Positions 1 to 8,017 of a stretch of 64,000 nt of DNA are shown piece by piece. Origin of the DNA: Rhodobacterales bacterium HKCCE3408. GTDB taxonomy: Bacteria > Pseudomonadota > Alphaproteobacteria > Rhodobacterales > Rhodobacteraceae. The position numbers were made by a program, and so were the translations under genes. The stretch covers positions 54,181 through 118,180 of the forward strand of contig WVSN01000011.1 in NCBI GenBank assembly GCA_015689705.1, written 5' to 3'. The notes beneath the pieces are model-generated. The model made no database searches. It was not told the origin of the DNA and worked only from the letters and a program-made list of their open reading frames with translations. Numbering within the stretch: position 1 is the stretch's first letter; each line of letters starts with the position of its first letter.

Positions 1-133
1 TGGCCTTTCCGCGCGCCACGCCGGCGAGGTCGGCGACGATGCATTCGACCTCGTCCAGGGTCTGGCCCGAAAGGTAGAGCTGTGCGGCCTCCGGCAGCAC
101 ATCCATCATGTCGGCGGTATTGTTGAATGTCAT
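1..133 (-). CDS. glutamine synthetase family protein (N-terminal part only)
   Basis: Reading from ATG at 133 towards the window start gives 44 residues beginning MTFNNTADMM and containing VECIVADLAGVARGKA. That is the usual N-terminal strand of GlnA/PuuA-type glutamine synthetases, including the family's D-x-x-G-x-x-RGK pattern. Members ligate glutamate to ammonia or to amines such as putrescine using ATP. The start overlaps the stop of the upstream amidotransferase by four bases (ATGA), so the two are translationally coupled. The link to an amidotransferase and an amino-acid ABC transporter favours a gamma-glutamyl amine or amino-acid catabolic enzyme over the housekeeping GlnA, but this is inference because the catalytic domain lies outside the window. 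Confidence 0.75.
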   Translation of the reverse strand, partial: MTFNNTADMMDVLPEAAQLYLSGQTLDEVECIVADLAGVARGKA

Positions 134-804
134 GCCCGGCCCTCGAATGTCGCCGCGATCATGTCGGCCGCCCGTAGCTGGTCGATCGGCATGTCGAGCG
201 TGCGGCTCGCCTGGTCGAGCCGTTCCGTCGGCACGGTTCCCCTGCGTGCCTCGATCAGGCGGGCGGTCAGGTCACTGTCGAATTCCGGGTGCGGCTGCAT
301 GGTCAGCGTCTTCGGCCCGTAAGAGACGAAGGCATTCTCGCAGAACTCGGACCGGCCGATCACCTGCGCCTCCTTCGGCACGCGCGTGACCTGGTCCTGG
401 TGCCAGGCCATGAGGTCCAGCGTGTGGCCATCCACGGCGTAAGTCTGCAGCCCGGTGCCCCACCCGCCGGCGAATTTTTCGACCGTGCCGCCAAGCGCCT
501 GTGCGATGATCTGGTGTCCGAAGCAGATCCCAACGAGCGGCTTGCCGGCGTCACGGATGGCGCGGATCAGCTCCTCGAGCGGGGCGATGAACGGCAGGTC
601 CTCGTAGGCGCCGTATTTCGAGCCGGTGACAAGCCACGCATCGGCATCTTCGGGGCCGTCGGGAAAGTCCATGTCGACGACGGACCAGGCGCGGAATTCG
701 TAGCCGCGCCCCTCGAGGAGCCGGGCATAGACCCGGTCGTAATCGCCGTGAACCGCCTGGATATCGTCAGGCAGATGGCCGCATTGAAGGATGCCGATCA
801 GCAT
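130..804 (-). CDS. class I (type 1) glutamine amidotransferase
   Basis: A 224-residue protein starting MLIGILQCGHLPDD. The nucleophile elbow GICFGHQ puts the catalytic cysteine near residue 94. QPHPEF supplies the His and Glu of the triad near 172 and 174. This is the GMP-synthase-like single-domain GATase family, which hydrolyses glutamine or gamma-glutamyl amides. The ATG at 804 was chosen because the homologous sequence begins there and the open frame further upstream only mirrors the permease gene. The gene lies 62 bases after the permease and overlaps the glutamine-synthetase-like gene by four bases. Together they suggest gamma-glutamyl intermediate metabolism fed by the transporter; the substrate is not readable from sequence. 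Confidence 0.88.
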   Translation of the reverse strand: MLIGILQCGHLPDDIQAVHGDYDRVYARLLEGRGYEFRAWSVVDMDFPDGPEDADAWLVTGSKYGAYEDLPFIAPLEELIRAIRDAGKPLVGICFGHQIIAQALGGTVEKFAGGWGTGLQTYAVDGHTLDLMAWHQDQVTRVPKEAQVIGRSEFCENAFVSYGPKTLTMQPHPEFDSDLTARLIEARRGTVPTERLDQASRTLDMPIDQLRAADMIAATFEGRA

Positions 805-866
805 GGGAACCCTGTGTTGGGAGTGTTGCCGGAAGCTACGCGCGGGCCGCAGCGCGGGCAAGGGGG

Positions 867-1706
867 CTAGCGGATCAGGTTCGGCCGGTACCGCACGCGC
901 TGGCGCCGTTCGACCGGGAGATGGCGATTCAGGCGCCGGTTCACCAGCCCGAAGATCGTGATGATGACGAGCGTCACCATGACGAAATAGCCCGCGAGGA
1001 TCGGGTAGGGGATGAACGGGTTGAACGTCCGGTCGGCGAAATACTGGGCGTAGTAGAGCGCATCGCCCTTCTGCTGGAAGGCCGGGAAGCTGGTGAAGAA
1101 GACAAGCGTCGTGGCGTGGAAGAGGAAGATCGCCTCGTTCGTATAGGCCGGCCAGGCGAGGCGCATGGTGGTCGGGAAGATCACCCGCCGGAACTTCGCC
1201 CAACCCGTCATGCCGTACGCGTCCGCAGCCTCCAGATCGCCGCGCGGCACGGCGCGGAGTGCGCCGTAGAAGATTTCTCCGGCATAGGCCGAGGTGTTGA
1301 GGAAGAGGACGAAGAGTGCCCCGAGCCAGGCGCGGGCGAACCACCGCGTCTCGACCGTGATCTCGGTGAAGCCGAGGTTCAGGTCGAAGCCGAGCCGCGG
1401 CAGCAGGACAAACGCCTCGTAGGCGAGGAAAAACTGGATGAAGAGAGGCGAGCCGCGGAAGACGAAGATGAACCACTCCGCCGGCTTGCGGATCCACGGG
1501 CTGAGGCTGTTCTTCGCCACTGCCAGGGTCACGGCGAAGAAGAAGCCGAGGCAGAGCGCGAGGATGCCGAAATAGACGTTCCAGATCAGGCCAGAGCCGA
1601 TCAGGACGAACTGCTCGCACAGGCCGATATCGCCGCGCGGCAGGAGCCGCTCGCCGAAGCCGAGCGAACGGAAGGCGTAGGCGCTGAGGGCTTCACCGCA
1701 GGTCAT
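867..1706 (-). CDS. amino-acid ABC transporter permease (HisM-like)
   Basis: A 279-residue inner-membrane protein with several hydrophobic segments. It carries the permease EAA loop (EAADAYGMTGWAKFRRVIFP) at about residues 159-178, the surface that contacts the ATPase. Family: HisM/GlnP-type permeases of polar amino-acid importers. It starts with ATG at 1706, overlapping the stop of the other permease by four bases, so the pair is probably translated in fixed ratio as a heterodimer. The longer open frame upstream of 1706 only shadows the neighbouring permease. The same operon supplies the binding protein and ATPase. Substrate specificity (basic amino acid, glutamine or another polar compound) cannot be assigned. 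Confidence 0.9.
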   Translation of the reverse strand: MTCGEALSAYAFRSLGFGERLLPRGDIGLCEQFVLIGSGLIWNVYFGILALCLGFFFAVTLAVAKNSLSPWIRKPAEWFIFVFRGSPLFIQFFLAYEAFVLLPRLGFDLNLGFTEITVETRWFARAWLGALFVLFLNTSAYAGEIFYGALRAVPRGDLEAADAYGMTGWAKFRRVIFPTTMRLAWPAYTNEAIFLFHATTLVFFTSFPAFQQKGDALYYAQYFADRTFNPFIPYPILAGYFVMVTLVIITIFGLVNRRLNRHLPVERRQRVRYRPNLIR

Positions 1707-2584
1707 GCCGCCGCCTTCCGTGCCTGGTCGCCCGCCATCGTCGCCTGTCCGTGCGACAGCCGCCGCGTCAGCCGGCCGAGCACGATCTCCGAGATCCGCG
1801 TGAAGCCGAGATAGAAGACGAGTAGGGCGAGGAAATACCACAGCCGCCAGTCGCCGTGCGGATAGGCATATTGCGAGGTACGGGATCCGCCGAGTTCACG
1901 GGCCCAGTAGACGATGTCCTCGATCCCGAGCAGGAACAGGAGCGGTGTCGCCTTGATCAGGATCATCCAGACGTTCGACAGGCCGGGCAGCGCGTAGATC
2001 CACATCTGCGGCACGAGCACGCGCCAGAAGGCCTGCCGGCGGCTCATACCGTAGGCTTCGGCCGTTTCCATCTGCGCCCGCGGAACGGCCTGCATCGCGC
2101 CATAGAGGACGTTCGCGCAGAACGCGCCGAAGACGATCGCGAAGGTGAAGACCGCCAGCGTGAAGTTGTAGAACTCGTGCACTTCCTGCGGCGCGGTGTT
2201 GAGCGGCACCTTCGCCTGCGGACAGACGGTGAAGTTCGCGCCCTGCCGGATCGGCTCGGTCCAGTCCGGGCACTGGATCTGGTGGACGCTCCACTCGATC
2301 GCCTGGTCGAGCGCGATGACGAAGAAAAGGAAGAACGCGATGTCGGGCACGCCACGAACCATCGCGGTGTAGATCCGCCCGATCCAGCGAAGCGGAGCGA
2401 CATGGCTGCGCGAGGCCGAAGCGGCGGCGAAGCCGAAGGCCAGCGCGACGGGCGCCGTGACGGCGAGAAGGCCGAGCACGGTCAGGAAAGCCGTGTAGAA
2501 GCGCAGATGGACGCCGTTCGTCAGGTAGCAGGCAAACCAGTGCAGCCCGTCGAGTTGGGACGGATCGGCGCAGGTCTCGAACAT
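1703..2584 (-). CDS. amino-acid ABC transporter permease (HisQ-like)
   Basis: A 293-residue membrane protein, partner of the following HisM-like permease. It has an N-terminal hydrophobic helix at about 33-55, the conserved AMVRGVPDIAFFLF segment near 74-87, and an EAA loop (ETAEAYGMSRRQAFWRVLVP) at about 173-192. A loop at about 100-135 between membrane segments contains two cysteines (105 and 121) and may form a periplasmic disulfide; that is inference. Its ATG shares one base with the stop codon of the upstream RibD-like gene (TGATG), indicating translational coupling. Confidence 0.9.
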   Translation of the reverse strand: MFETCADPSQLDGLHWFACYLTNGVHLRFYTAFLTVLGLLAVTAPVALAFGFAAASASRSHVAPLRWIGRIYTAMVRGVPDIAFFLFFVIALDQAIEWSVHQIQCPDWTEPIRQGANFTVCPQAKVPLNTAPQEVHEFYNFTLAVFTFAIVFGAFCANVLYGAMQAVPRAQMETAEAYGMSRRQAFWRVLVPQMWIYALPGLSNVWMILIKATPLLFLLGIEDIVYWARELGGSRTSQYAYPHGDWRLWYFLALLVFYLGFTRISEIVLGRLTRRLSHGQATMAGDQARKAAA

Positions 2585-3093
2585 CAGGCCGCCTTCCGGT
2601 AGTCGAGCCGGACGACACCGTTCGGCCAGGCATTCTGGTCCGCGAGGCGCAGGCGCACCGGCGCGCCGTCATGGGGGAACAGTGGAACCCCGCGGCCGAG
2701 AAGCACCGGCATGACGAAAAGTTCGAGCCGGTCGAGCAGCCCCTCGGCGAGGAACGCCGCCTGCAGCTTCGCTCCACCGACCACCCAGGACAGTCTGTCG
2801 GCCATGGCGGCGGCGTATTCGGCCAGAGTCCCGGTCCAGCGGTTCACGCCCTCGGGCGCGTCGCCGAGGTCGGTCGAGGTGACGATATGGCCGGTCTTGC
2901 CGGCATACGGCCACGGGACACCGAAGCCGAGTGTCTGGTCGTAGGTCCGGCGGCCGAGGATCACCGCGTCCAGACGCGCGGCGAAATCCTCATATCCGTA
3001 ATCGATGTCGTTGAACGGATCGAGAAACCCGACACCGCCTTCGGCATCGGCCACGTATCCGTCCGCACTGATCGCCATGTACCCCGCCAGCAT
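2584..3093 (-). CDS. dihydrofolate reductase / RibD C-terminal family protein
   Basis: A 169-residue protein matching the RibD C-terminal (DHFR-like) fold: N-terminal MAISADGYVADAEGG, then ILGRRTYDQ near 45-53, and the dinucleotide-binding VVGGAKL near 104-110 followed by LLGRGVPLF. Family members are NADPH-dependent reductases of pteridine- or pyrimidine-like substrates; stand-alone copies mostly have unknown substrates. It is unusual to find one inside an amino-acid ABC operon, between the binding protein and the permeases and coupled to the permease by one-base overlap. It may reduce a compound the transporter imports, or it may be a hitch-hiker. Confidence 0.85.
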   Translation of the reverse strand: MLAGYMAISADGYVADAEGGVGFLDPFNDIDYGYEDFAARLDAVILGRRTYDQTLGFGVPWPYAGKTGHIVTSTDLGDAPEGVNRWTGTLAEYAAAMADRLSWVVGGAKLQAAFLAEGLLDRLELFVMPVLLGRGVPLFPHDGAPVRLRLADQNAWPNGVVRLDYRKAA

Positions 3094-3101
3094 CAGAAGG
3101 C

Positions 3102-3123
3102 GGGCCCCGGTCGCCCGGGGCCC
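3102..3123 (-). terminator. GC-rich stem-loop between binding-protein gene and downstream operon genes
   Basis: A perfect 9-bp inverted repeat (GGGCCCCGG / CCGGGGCCC) with a 4-base loop sits just after the binding-protein stop and before the RibD-like start. No U-run follows. Intercistronic stem-loops after binding-protein genes are known in ABC operons to stabilise the upstream mRNA or attenuate the downstream genes; that role is inferred here. Confidence 0.5.
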
Positions 3124-3130
3124 GGGCCCG

Positions 3131-3862
3131 TCATTCGTAGGTCGCGGCTTCGGGACCGAACCAGCGCGTGATCATCTCGTTCAGCGTGCCATCCTCTTTC
3201 ATCGAGGTGATGGCGGCGTCGAACGCCTCCCGCAGTTCGGTATCGGTCTCGCGCAGACCCATGCCGACGCCGCCGCCAAGCTGGACCGGATCGCCCACGA
3301 TCATCAGGTCGGCATCTTCGTTCGCGATCGGGAGCAGGTAGTCGCCGTCGGCGAAGACCGCGTCGGCCTCGCCGTTGCGCACGGCCGCCACCGTCTCATC
3401 CGGCGTTGCGTATTCAATCAGCGTCGCGCCGGTTTCGGCGATATAGCCGGCCTGGATCGTGTTGGTCTGCGCCGCGATCACACCGCCTTCGAGATCGGCA
3501 TCCTCGGACAGCGCCATGTAGAGCGACGAGGCCGGCGGGATGTAGTTCTGCGTGAAGTCGATGACCTCGTCGCGCTCGTCGGTGATCGACATGCCGGCGA
3601 TGATGGTGTCGTAGTTGCCCGAGGTGAGGTTCGGGATGATCGAGTCCCACTCGTTGGTGACCCATTCGCAGGTCAGGCCGGCGCGGGCGCAGAGCTCGTC
3701 GCCCAGTTCGCGCTCGAAGCCGTCGACCTCGCCGTCATCGTTGATGAAGTTGTACGGAGGGTAGGCGCCCTCGGTGCCCATCCGGACGACGGAATGGGCA
3801 TCGGCCCAGGCGGCGCCGGTGGCGAGGACAACCGCAGCCGCGGTCAGTGCAAGTGTCTTCAT
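3131..3862 (-). CDS. amino-acid ABC transporter substrate-binding protein
   Basis: A 243-residue protein of SBP family 3 (HisJ/ArtJ-like). Residues 1-20 are a Sec signal peptide with an AWA cleavage site. The mature protein opens VVRMGTEGAYPPYNFIND, typical of the first lobe, and later has the hinge pattern GNYDTIIAGMSITDERDEVIDFT. It delivers its ligand in the periplasm to the two permeases. It lies 28 bases downstream of the ATPase gene and is followed by a stem-loop that may raise its mRNA level relative to the permeases. Confidence 0.92.
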   Translation of the reverse strand: MKTLALTAAAVVLATGAAWADAHSVVRMGTEGAYPPYNFINDDGEVDGFERELGDELCARAGLTCEWVTNEWDSIIPNLTSGNYDTIIAGMSITDERDEVIDFTQNYIPPASSLYMALSEDADLEGGVIAAQTNTIQAGYIAETGATLIEYATPDETVAAVRNGEADAVFADGDYLLPIANEDADLMIVGDPVQLGGGVGMGLRETDTELREAFDAAITSMKEDGTLNEMITRWFGPEAATYE

Positions 3863-3890
3863 GGTTTGCTCCCAGTTGGTTGGTTATGGC

Positions 3891-4670
3891 TCAGGCGGCT
3901 TCGTCATGCCTGAGGAATTTCTTCAGCCGCTCGGATTTCGGTGCGCCGAACAGCGCCTCCGGCGGCCCTTCCTCCTCGATCTTGCCGAGGTGGAGGAAGA
4001 TGACATGGTCCGACACGTCTCGGGCCATGGCCATATCGTGCGTAACCAGGATCATGGTCCGCCCTTCGGCGGCGAGATCCTTGATGACCTTGACGACTTC
4101 CTGCTCAAGTTCGGGGTCGAGCGCGCTGGTCGGTTCGTCGAACAGCAGCGCGCGGGGCCGCATGCACAGCGCACGCGCGATCGCGGCGCGCTGCTGCTGC
4201 CCGCCCGACAGCTGGGCCGGCCAGGCATCGCACTTGTCGCCGATCCCGACCTTGGCGAGGATCTCGCGCGCCCGGGTCTCGACCTCGTCGCGATCCTCGC
4301 GCAGCACGGTGACGGGCGCTTCCATGACGTTCTGTAGGATCGTCATATGCGACCACAGGTTGAACTGCTGGAAGACCATTGAGAGGTTGGTGCGGATCCG
4401 GGTGACCTGCTGCGGATCGGCCGGGTGGCGGTGCAGGCCGGTGCCTCTCCAGCGAACGGCCTCGCCCTCGAAGCGGATGTCGCCCTCCTGGCTCTCCTCG
4501 AGCAGGTTGGCGCAGCGCAGAAGGGTCGACTTGCCGGACCCGGATGACCCGATCAGAGAAACCACATCGCCCGCCCGCGCGGTCAGGTCGACGCCCTTCA
4601 GGACCTCGAGCGATCCGTAGCGTTTATGAAGCCCGGTAATCTCGATCACCGGGGGTGTGGCAGCATTCAT
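3891..4670 (-). CDS. amino-acid ABC transporter ATP-binding protein (HisP/GlnQ-like)
   Basis: A 259-residue ATPase with Walker A GSSGSGKST at 41-49, signature LSGGQ at 154-158, Walker B LLFDEP at 175-180, and a switch histidine in LVTHDM. The insertion between Walker A and the Q-loop (GLHRHPADPQQ) is typical of HisP-like subunits. It energises uptake by the downstream permease pair and is the first gene of the operon running to the window start. The region just upstream (4671-4786) should hold the promoter, but no clear -35/-10 pair is visible. Confidence 0.93.
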   Translation of the reverse strand: MNAATPPVIEITGLHKRYGSLEVLKGVDLTARAGDVVSLIGSSGSGKSTLLRCANLLEESQEGDIRFEGEAVRWRGTGLHRHPADPQQVTRIRTNLSMVFQQFNLWSHMTILQNVMEAPVTVLREDRDEVETRAREILAKVGIGDKCDAWPAQLSGGQQQRAAIARALCMRPRALLFDEPTSALDPELEQEVVKVIKDLAAEGRTMILVTHDMAMARDVSDHVIFLHLGKIEEEGPPEALFGAPKSERLKKFLRHDEAA

Positions 4671-4786
4671 CGGGCCGTCCCTGTCAGTTCCCCGATTTCA
4701 TGCCGAAAAAACGGGCAAACGCAACGGTTGGAGGCAGGGTGACGCAAGGGAATGTCCGCGCCGGCGGCTTCGCGCTGAACAATTGC

Positions 4787-5512
4787 CTAAGGTTCGGGCG
4801 GGATCGGAAGCGCCATGTAGGCCTCTTTCGGGATCTCGGCGATGCCGACGAGATCGAGTGCCCGCATCGCGTCGGGCGACAGCCGGTCGATAGCACCATG
4901 CAGCGCGGCGCGCAGGGTCGCGGGATCGCCGGCCGAGGTGATGTAGGGCAGGCCCGGCGTCGGTGCGGTGCGGTCGATCTCCTGCAGCGACGCGAGATCG
5001 GGCTCGAACCGCTGCAGCTGGCGCCAGGTCTGTGCGTCGAGCGCCGCGATGTCAGCCGCGCCCGTCAGGACGGCCCGGGCGGACGCCGCGTGGCCGCCCG
5101 TCAATGTCCTCGGCCCAAGTTCGATGCCCGAGCCTTCGGCCCAGGACCACAGCGCACCCCATCCCGACTGGCTGATCGCGTCGTTCAGCGCGACGCGCGG
5201 TCGGTCCGGCACCGACCCGTCGCGCGTCACGATCACGCTGTTGTATTCGCCCGGCCCGCAGCCGGGCAGGCCGAAATCAGGTGTGGCGAAAAGTGTCACC
5301 TTGTCGTGCAGCCGGGACCGGAAGGGCAGGCCGCAGGTTTGCGAGAAGAGCAGATCGGGCGCGGTCCACTGGCTCCAGGCATCTGTCTCCCGGTCGAGCG
5401 CCACGGGCGCCTCGACCCCGGCCTCTTGCAGTCCGTCGCGGATCGCAGCCCAGTACGCGTCCGTTTCGGCCCGAAGCTCAGGACGGTCGTACATGGGGAG
5501 GCTGGCGATCAT
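4787..5512 (-). CDS. PhnD-like phosphate/phosphonate ABC substrate-binding family protein
   Basis: A 241-residue protein starting MIASLPMYDRPELRAETDAYW. The pattern of a short N-terminal lobe, LLFSQTCGLPF, VALNDAISQSGW and GAADIAALDAQTW follows periplasmic PhnD-type binding proteins. No clear signal peptide is visible from the ATG at 5512, so it may be cytoplasmic or an enzyme-associated relative. The start overlaps the TerB-like gene's stop by four bases. No permease or ATPase of the phosphonate type is adjacent, so a transport role is unproven. Confidence 0.75.
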   Translation of the reverse strand: MIASLPMYDRPELRAETDAYWAAIRDGLQEAGVEAPVALDRETDAWSQWTAPDLLFSQTCGLPFRSRLHDKVTLFATPDFGLPGCGPGEYNSVIVTRDGSVPDRPRVALNDAISQSGWGALWSWAEGSGIELGPRTLTGGHAASARAVLTGAADIAALDAQTWRQLQRFEPDLASLQEIDRTAPTPGLPYITSAGDPATLRAALHGAIDRLSPDAMRALDLVGIAEIPKEAYMALPIPPEP

Positions 5513-5952
5513 GCGCCCCGCTGCTCCACCTCTTTCCTGGCGAGGTTCGAGTCGCGGTCGTTCACCCCGAGCATCGGCGCCACGAGCCGGAGTAACGCGT
5601 CTTCCTCGTCGTCGCGGACGCCGTCGGCCAGCACGACCTGCCAAAGCGCCGAAATCACGCCGATTCGCTCCTCGTACGGCACGGCGTCCTTGATCGCCCG
5701 GGTGAAGCGTACCGTATCCGGCGCCTCCGACTCGAGCGCTTCGGCATCGCCACGAAGCTTCGCCGCTTCGAACGGGTTGAGACCGTGCCGTGCGGCGAGG
5801 ATGCGGTCGATCCGGTCGATTTCGCCTTGGGCGTAAGTGCCGTCGGCCCGCGCGATCCGCACGAGCAGCGCGGCAAGCGCAAGGCGTGCGTCGTTATCGG
5901 GAAGGGTTTCGGGTTCGGGCGCCGTCAACCGGCGGATGAGTTCACCAAACAT
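5509..5952 (-). CDS. TerB-family (tellurite-resistance-like) protein
   Basis: A 147-residue helical protein with the TerB/DjlA-type acidic repeats: RIARADGTYAQGEIDRIDRIL near 32-52 and VVLADGVRDDEEDALLRLVAPML near 106-128. These Asp/Glu-rich helix starts bind metal in TerB homologues. Stand-alone alphaproteobacterial copies have no proven link to tellurite. It is coupled by a four-base overlap to the PhnD-like gene. Confidence 0.8.
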   Translation of the reverse strand: MFGELIRRLTAPEPETLPDNDARLALAALLVRIARADGTYAQGEIDRIDRILAARHGLNPFEAAKLRGDAEALESEAPDTVRFTRAIKDAVPYEERIGVISALWQVVLADGVRDDEEDALLRLVAPMLGVNDRDSNLARKEVEQRGA

Positions 5953-5984
5953 GGTCGGGATATAGTCCGGAACCGGGGGCTTCG

Positions 5985-6854
5985 CTAGGCGGGCGGCGCA
6001 ATGGTGCCCGAGGCGACCCGCACAGCGGACCCGCCGACGCGCACCTGCGACACGGCCCCGCCCGTCACGTCGATGGACAGATCGAGCCAGCTTTCCCGGC
6101 CCATGTCGCGGCCCTGGCAGAGCCGCAGATCGGTCGTGCCCTCGCTGATCGCCCCGTTCGCGAGAAGCTGGCCGGCGAGGATGGCCGTGGCCGAGCCGGT
6201 GGCCGGATCCTCGGGGATTCCGTCGCGCGGCGCGAACATTCGGCTGTCGTAGTCCGCCTCCCGGCCGGGGGTGTAGAAAAACACGGCCATCGCGCCGGCG
6301 GCCTGTCCCATCTGGTCCCAGACCGGCTGCGACGGCGACACGCGGGACAGTGCCTCGGGCGAGGCGAGGTTGACGAAGAAGAACCGCGGGCCGCCTTCCC
6401 AGACGCCGGGCGCGTGCGGGCCAAGGTCTTCGGGAGATAGCCCGGTGGCGCGGCAGACGAGATCGGTATCGAGAGTCATGGACCTGCCCTCGGGCAGCTT
6501 CGGCGCGGTGAACTCGCCCGATATGGACGCACCTGTGCGGCTGATGGTGACCGGAACGAGGCCGGCATTTTCCTCGAGCGTCACCAGGTCCGAGTCACCG
6601 GCGAGATGCAGCGCAGTACCGATGGTCGGGTGGCCGGCGAAGGGCATCTCGTAGCCCGGCGTGAAAATCCGGATGCGCGCGGTGTGGGCCGGATCCTCCG
6701 GCGGCAGGACGAAGACCGTCTCCGACAGGTTGAACTCCCGCGCCATGGTCTGCATCTGCGCCGTCGACAGAACCTCGGCGCCTTCGACGATGGCCAGCGG
6801 ATTGCCCTTGTAGGGGGCGGTCGTGAAGACGTCGTAGATGAAGTAGGTGAGCAT
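5985..6854 (-). CDS. PhzF-family isomerase/epimerase
   Basis: A 289-residue protein with both halves of the PhzF diaminopimelate-epimerase-like fold. It begins [23 protein letters not shown], has the catalytic-region NLSETVFV near 43-50, the glycine motif [11 protein letters not shown] near 74-84, and [10 protein letters not shown] in the second half. Members isomerise small acids; the only well-characterised one acts in phenazine synthesis, and nothing nearby suggests phenazines. Function beyond the family is open. It lies 57 bases after the outer-membrane gene. Confidence 0.88.
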   Translation of the reverse strand: MLTYFIYDVFTTAPYKGNPLAIVEGAEVLSTAQMQTMAREFNLSETVFVLPPEDPAHTARIRIFTPGYEMPFAGHPTIGTALHLAGDSDLVTLEENAGLVPVTISRTGASISGEFTAPKLPEGRSMTLDTDLVCRATGLSPEDLGPHAPGVWEGGPRFFFVNLASPEALSRVSPSQPVWDQMGQAAGAMAVFFYTPGREADYDSRMFAPRDGIPEDPATGSATAILAGQLLANGAISEGTTDLRLCQGRDMGRESWLDLSIDVTGGAVSQVRVGGSAVRVASGTIAPPA

Positions 6855-6911
6855 GCGGGCCCCCGGGCGAAAACCCGGGAACCCTCGCGGCCGCGGTTGG
6901 CCTTGGCAAGA

Positions 6912-7466
6912 TCAGAAATGCATGGCGAGACCGACCGAGACGCGGTCGGAAGACACACCGACGCCGGCGACGCCGTTCGACAGGTCGAAATCACCGTGGG
7001 TGTACTCGATGCGCGCCGAGAGGTTGTCACTCAGCATCTGCTCGAAGCCGAGGCCGAAAGTCGGGCCGCTCAGCTCGAAACCCGGAGGTGCGGCCGAAAT
7101 CGAGGTGTCGGCGGCGACGTATCCGACCGTGGCATAAACCATCGACCGGTCGAAGGCGTAGCCGGTGCGCAGGCGGGCCGAGAAGCTGTTGTCGATCGCC
7201 AGCGTTCCGGCCGGGATCGAATGCTGCGCCGCTCCGCCATAAGCCAGTTCGGCACCGACGATCAGGTTCTGGCCGAGGGCGTGGTTATAGCCGAGGAACG
7301 CCTCGACGGACGTCGAGGCGCCGGGATCGACCGGCGTATTGGATTGCAGGTCGGCATAGCCGAACGAGAGGCCGCCATAGACGCCCGCGAAGGTCGCGGC
7401 GTCCTGGGCCGATGCGGCGAGGGTGGAGGCGGCGAGAAGAGCCGCCGGGGCGATGAACTTGAACAT
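6912..7466 (-). CDS. small outer-membrane beta-barrel protein
   Basis: A 184-residue protein with a signal peptide (about residues 1-20, AASA before QDAATFAG). Alternating aromatic/polar strands and glycine turns follow, ending in the sequence SVGLAMHF. The terminal Phe is the usual BAM recognition signal. Strand pattern and length fit the 8-stranded OmpA/OmpW/Lom-like porin-family barrels. It is likely an outer-membrane structural or adhesion protein; no ligand can be assigned. Confidence 0.85.
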   Translation of the reverse strand: MFKFIAPAALLAASTLAASAQDAATFAGVYGGLSFGYADLQSNTPVDPGASTSVEAFLGYNHALGQNLIVGAELAYGGAAQHSIPAGTLAIDNSFSARLRTGYAFDRSMVYATVGYVAADTSISAAPPGFELSGPTFGLGFEQMLSDNLSARIEYTHGDFDLSNGVAGVGVSSDRVSVGLAMHF

Positions 7467-7486
7467 GACACGGTCTCCAGACTTGT

Positions 7487-7512
7487 TCCGAGGCCCGGTG
7501 GCGGGCTTCGGA
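7487..7512 (-). terminator. hairpin between DUF1330 gene and outer-membrane barrel gene
   Basis: An 11-bp stem with one G-T pair (TCCGAGGCCCG / CGGGCTTCGGA) and a 4-base loop lies 42 bases beyond the DUF1330 stop and 21 bases before the barrel gene start. No U-run follows, so it may be a weak terminator or a 5' UTR structure of the barrel mRNA. Confidence 0.35.
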
Positions 7513-7553
7513 GTGTCGGTCGGAGATCGGGTCGCGCCGGTTCAAAGACCGGA

Positions 7554-7904
7554 TCAGGCCTTCACTGCCCAGTCATGCCCGTGAATACGGTAATGCGTCG
7601 GCTCTTCATCCTGCTGGATACCCGGCAGGATCCGGAAGTCGAAGTCGCTATGATCCGACATCAACGTACGGATTGACTTGAGTTCCGGGGTGTCGAAGGC
7701 CGAGGCGGCGTGGTCCGTATCGTCAAATTCCACGATCATCATGCGGGGTCTGAATCGCCCCCGGATGGATGGACCGTGGCTCGACTGGGCCAGGACCCGG
7801 CCGCCCAGACGTTCGATAACGTCCACTGCGGCGTCTTCAACAAATTGATATCGTGTACTTTTCGGGAAGATATTAGCGACCCAGTAGGCCTTGCTCGTGC
7901 TCAT
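7554..7904 (-). CDS. DUF1330 family protein
   Basis: A 116-residue protein starting MSTSKAYWVANIFPKS. It matches the dimeric alpha/beta-barrel DUF1330 pattern: AYWVANI near the start, VIERLGGRVLAQSS, MMIVEFDD and a C-terminal tyrosine-bearing strand. The biochemical role of the family is unknown. The ATG at 7904 follows a palindrome at 7966-7986. The base composition just upstream is AT-richer than the neighbourhood. Confidence 0.75.
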   Translation of the reverse strand: MSTSKAYWVANIFPKSTRYQFVEDAAVDVIERLGGRVLAQSSHGPSIRGRFRPRMMIVEFDDTDHAASAFDTPELKSIRTLMSDHSDFDFRILPGIQQDEEPTHYRIHGHDWAVKA

Positions 7905-7965
7905 CCTCTGTCCTCTGGCGATCGTTGGCAGCCGCCTATGGACCCTTGATATGGCGCATCGCCGG

Positions 7966-7986
7966 TAATTGTCAAAAAGACAATTA
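7966..7986 (-). promoter_or_regulatory. AT-rich palindrome between pyrG and the DUF1330 gene
   Basis: A perfect 8-bp inverted repeat (TAATTGTC / GACAATTA) around a 5-A loop, 62 bases upstream of the DUF1330 ATG and 32 bases after the pyrG stop. In minus-strand RNA the loop is five U and no U-run follows, so a repressor operator for the downstream gene is as likely as a terminator. Confidence 0.4.
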
Positions 7987-8017
7987 ACGAAATGCGAATT
8001 GTTTTGAGTGCTGTGAC

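Noticed and set aside
5509..5952. Tellurite resistance locus
   Set aside because: Only a TerB-like fold is present; terA, terC, terD and terZ are absent, so resistance is not implied.
5985..6854. Phenazine biosynthesis
   Set aside because: PhzF homologues are widespread outside phenazine producers and no other phz gene is nearby.
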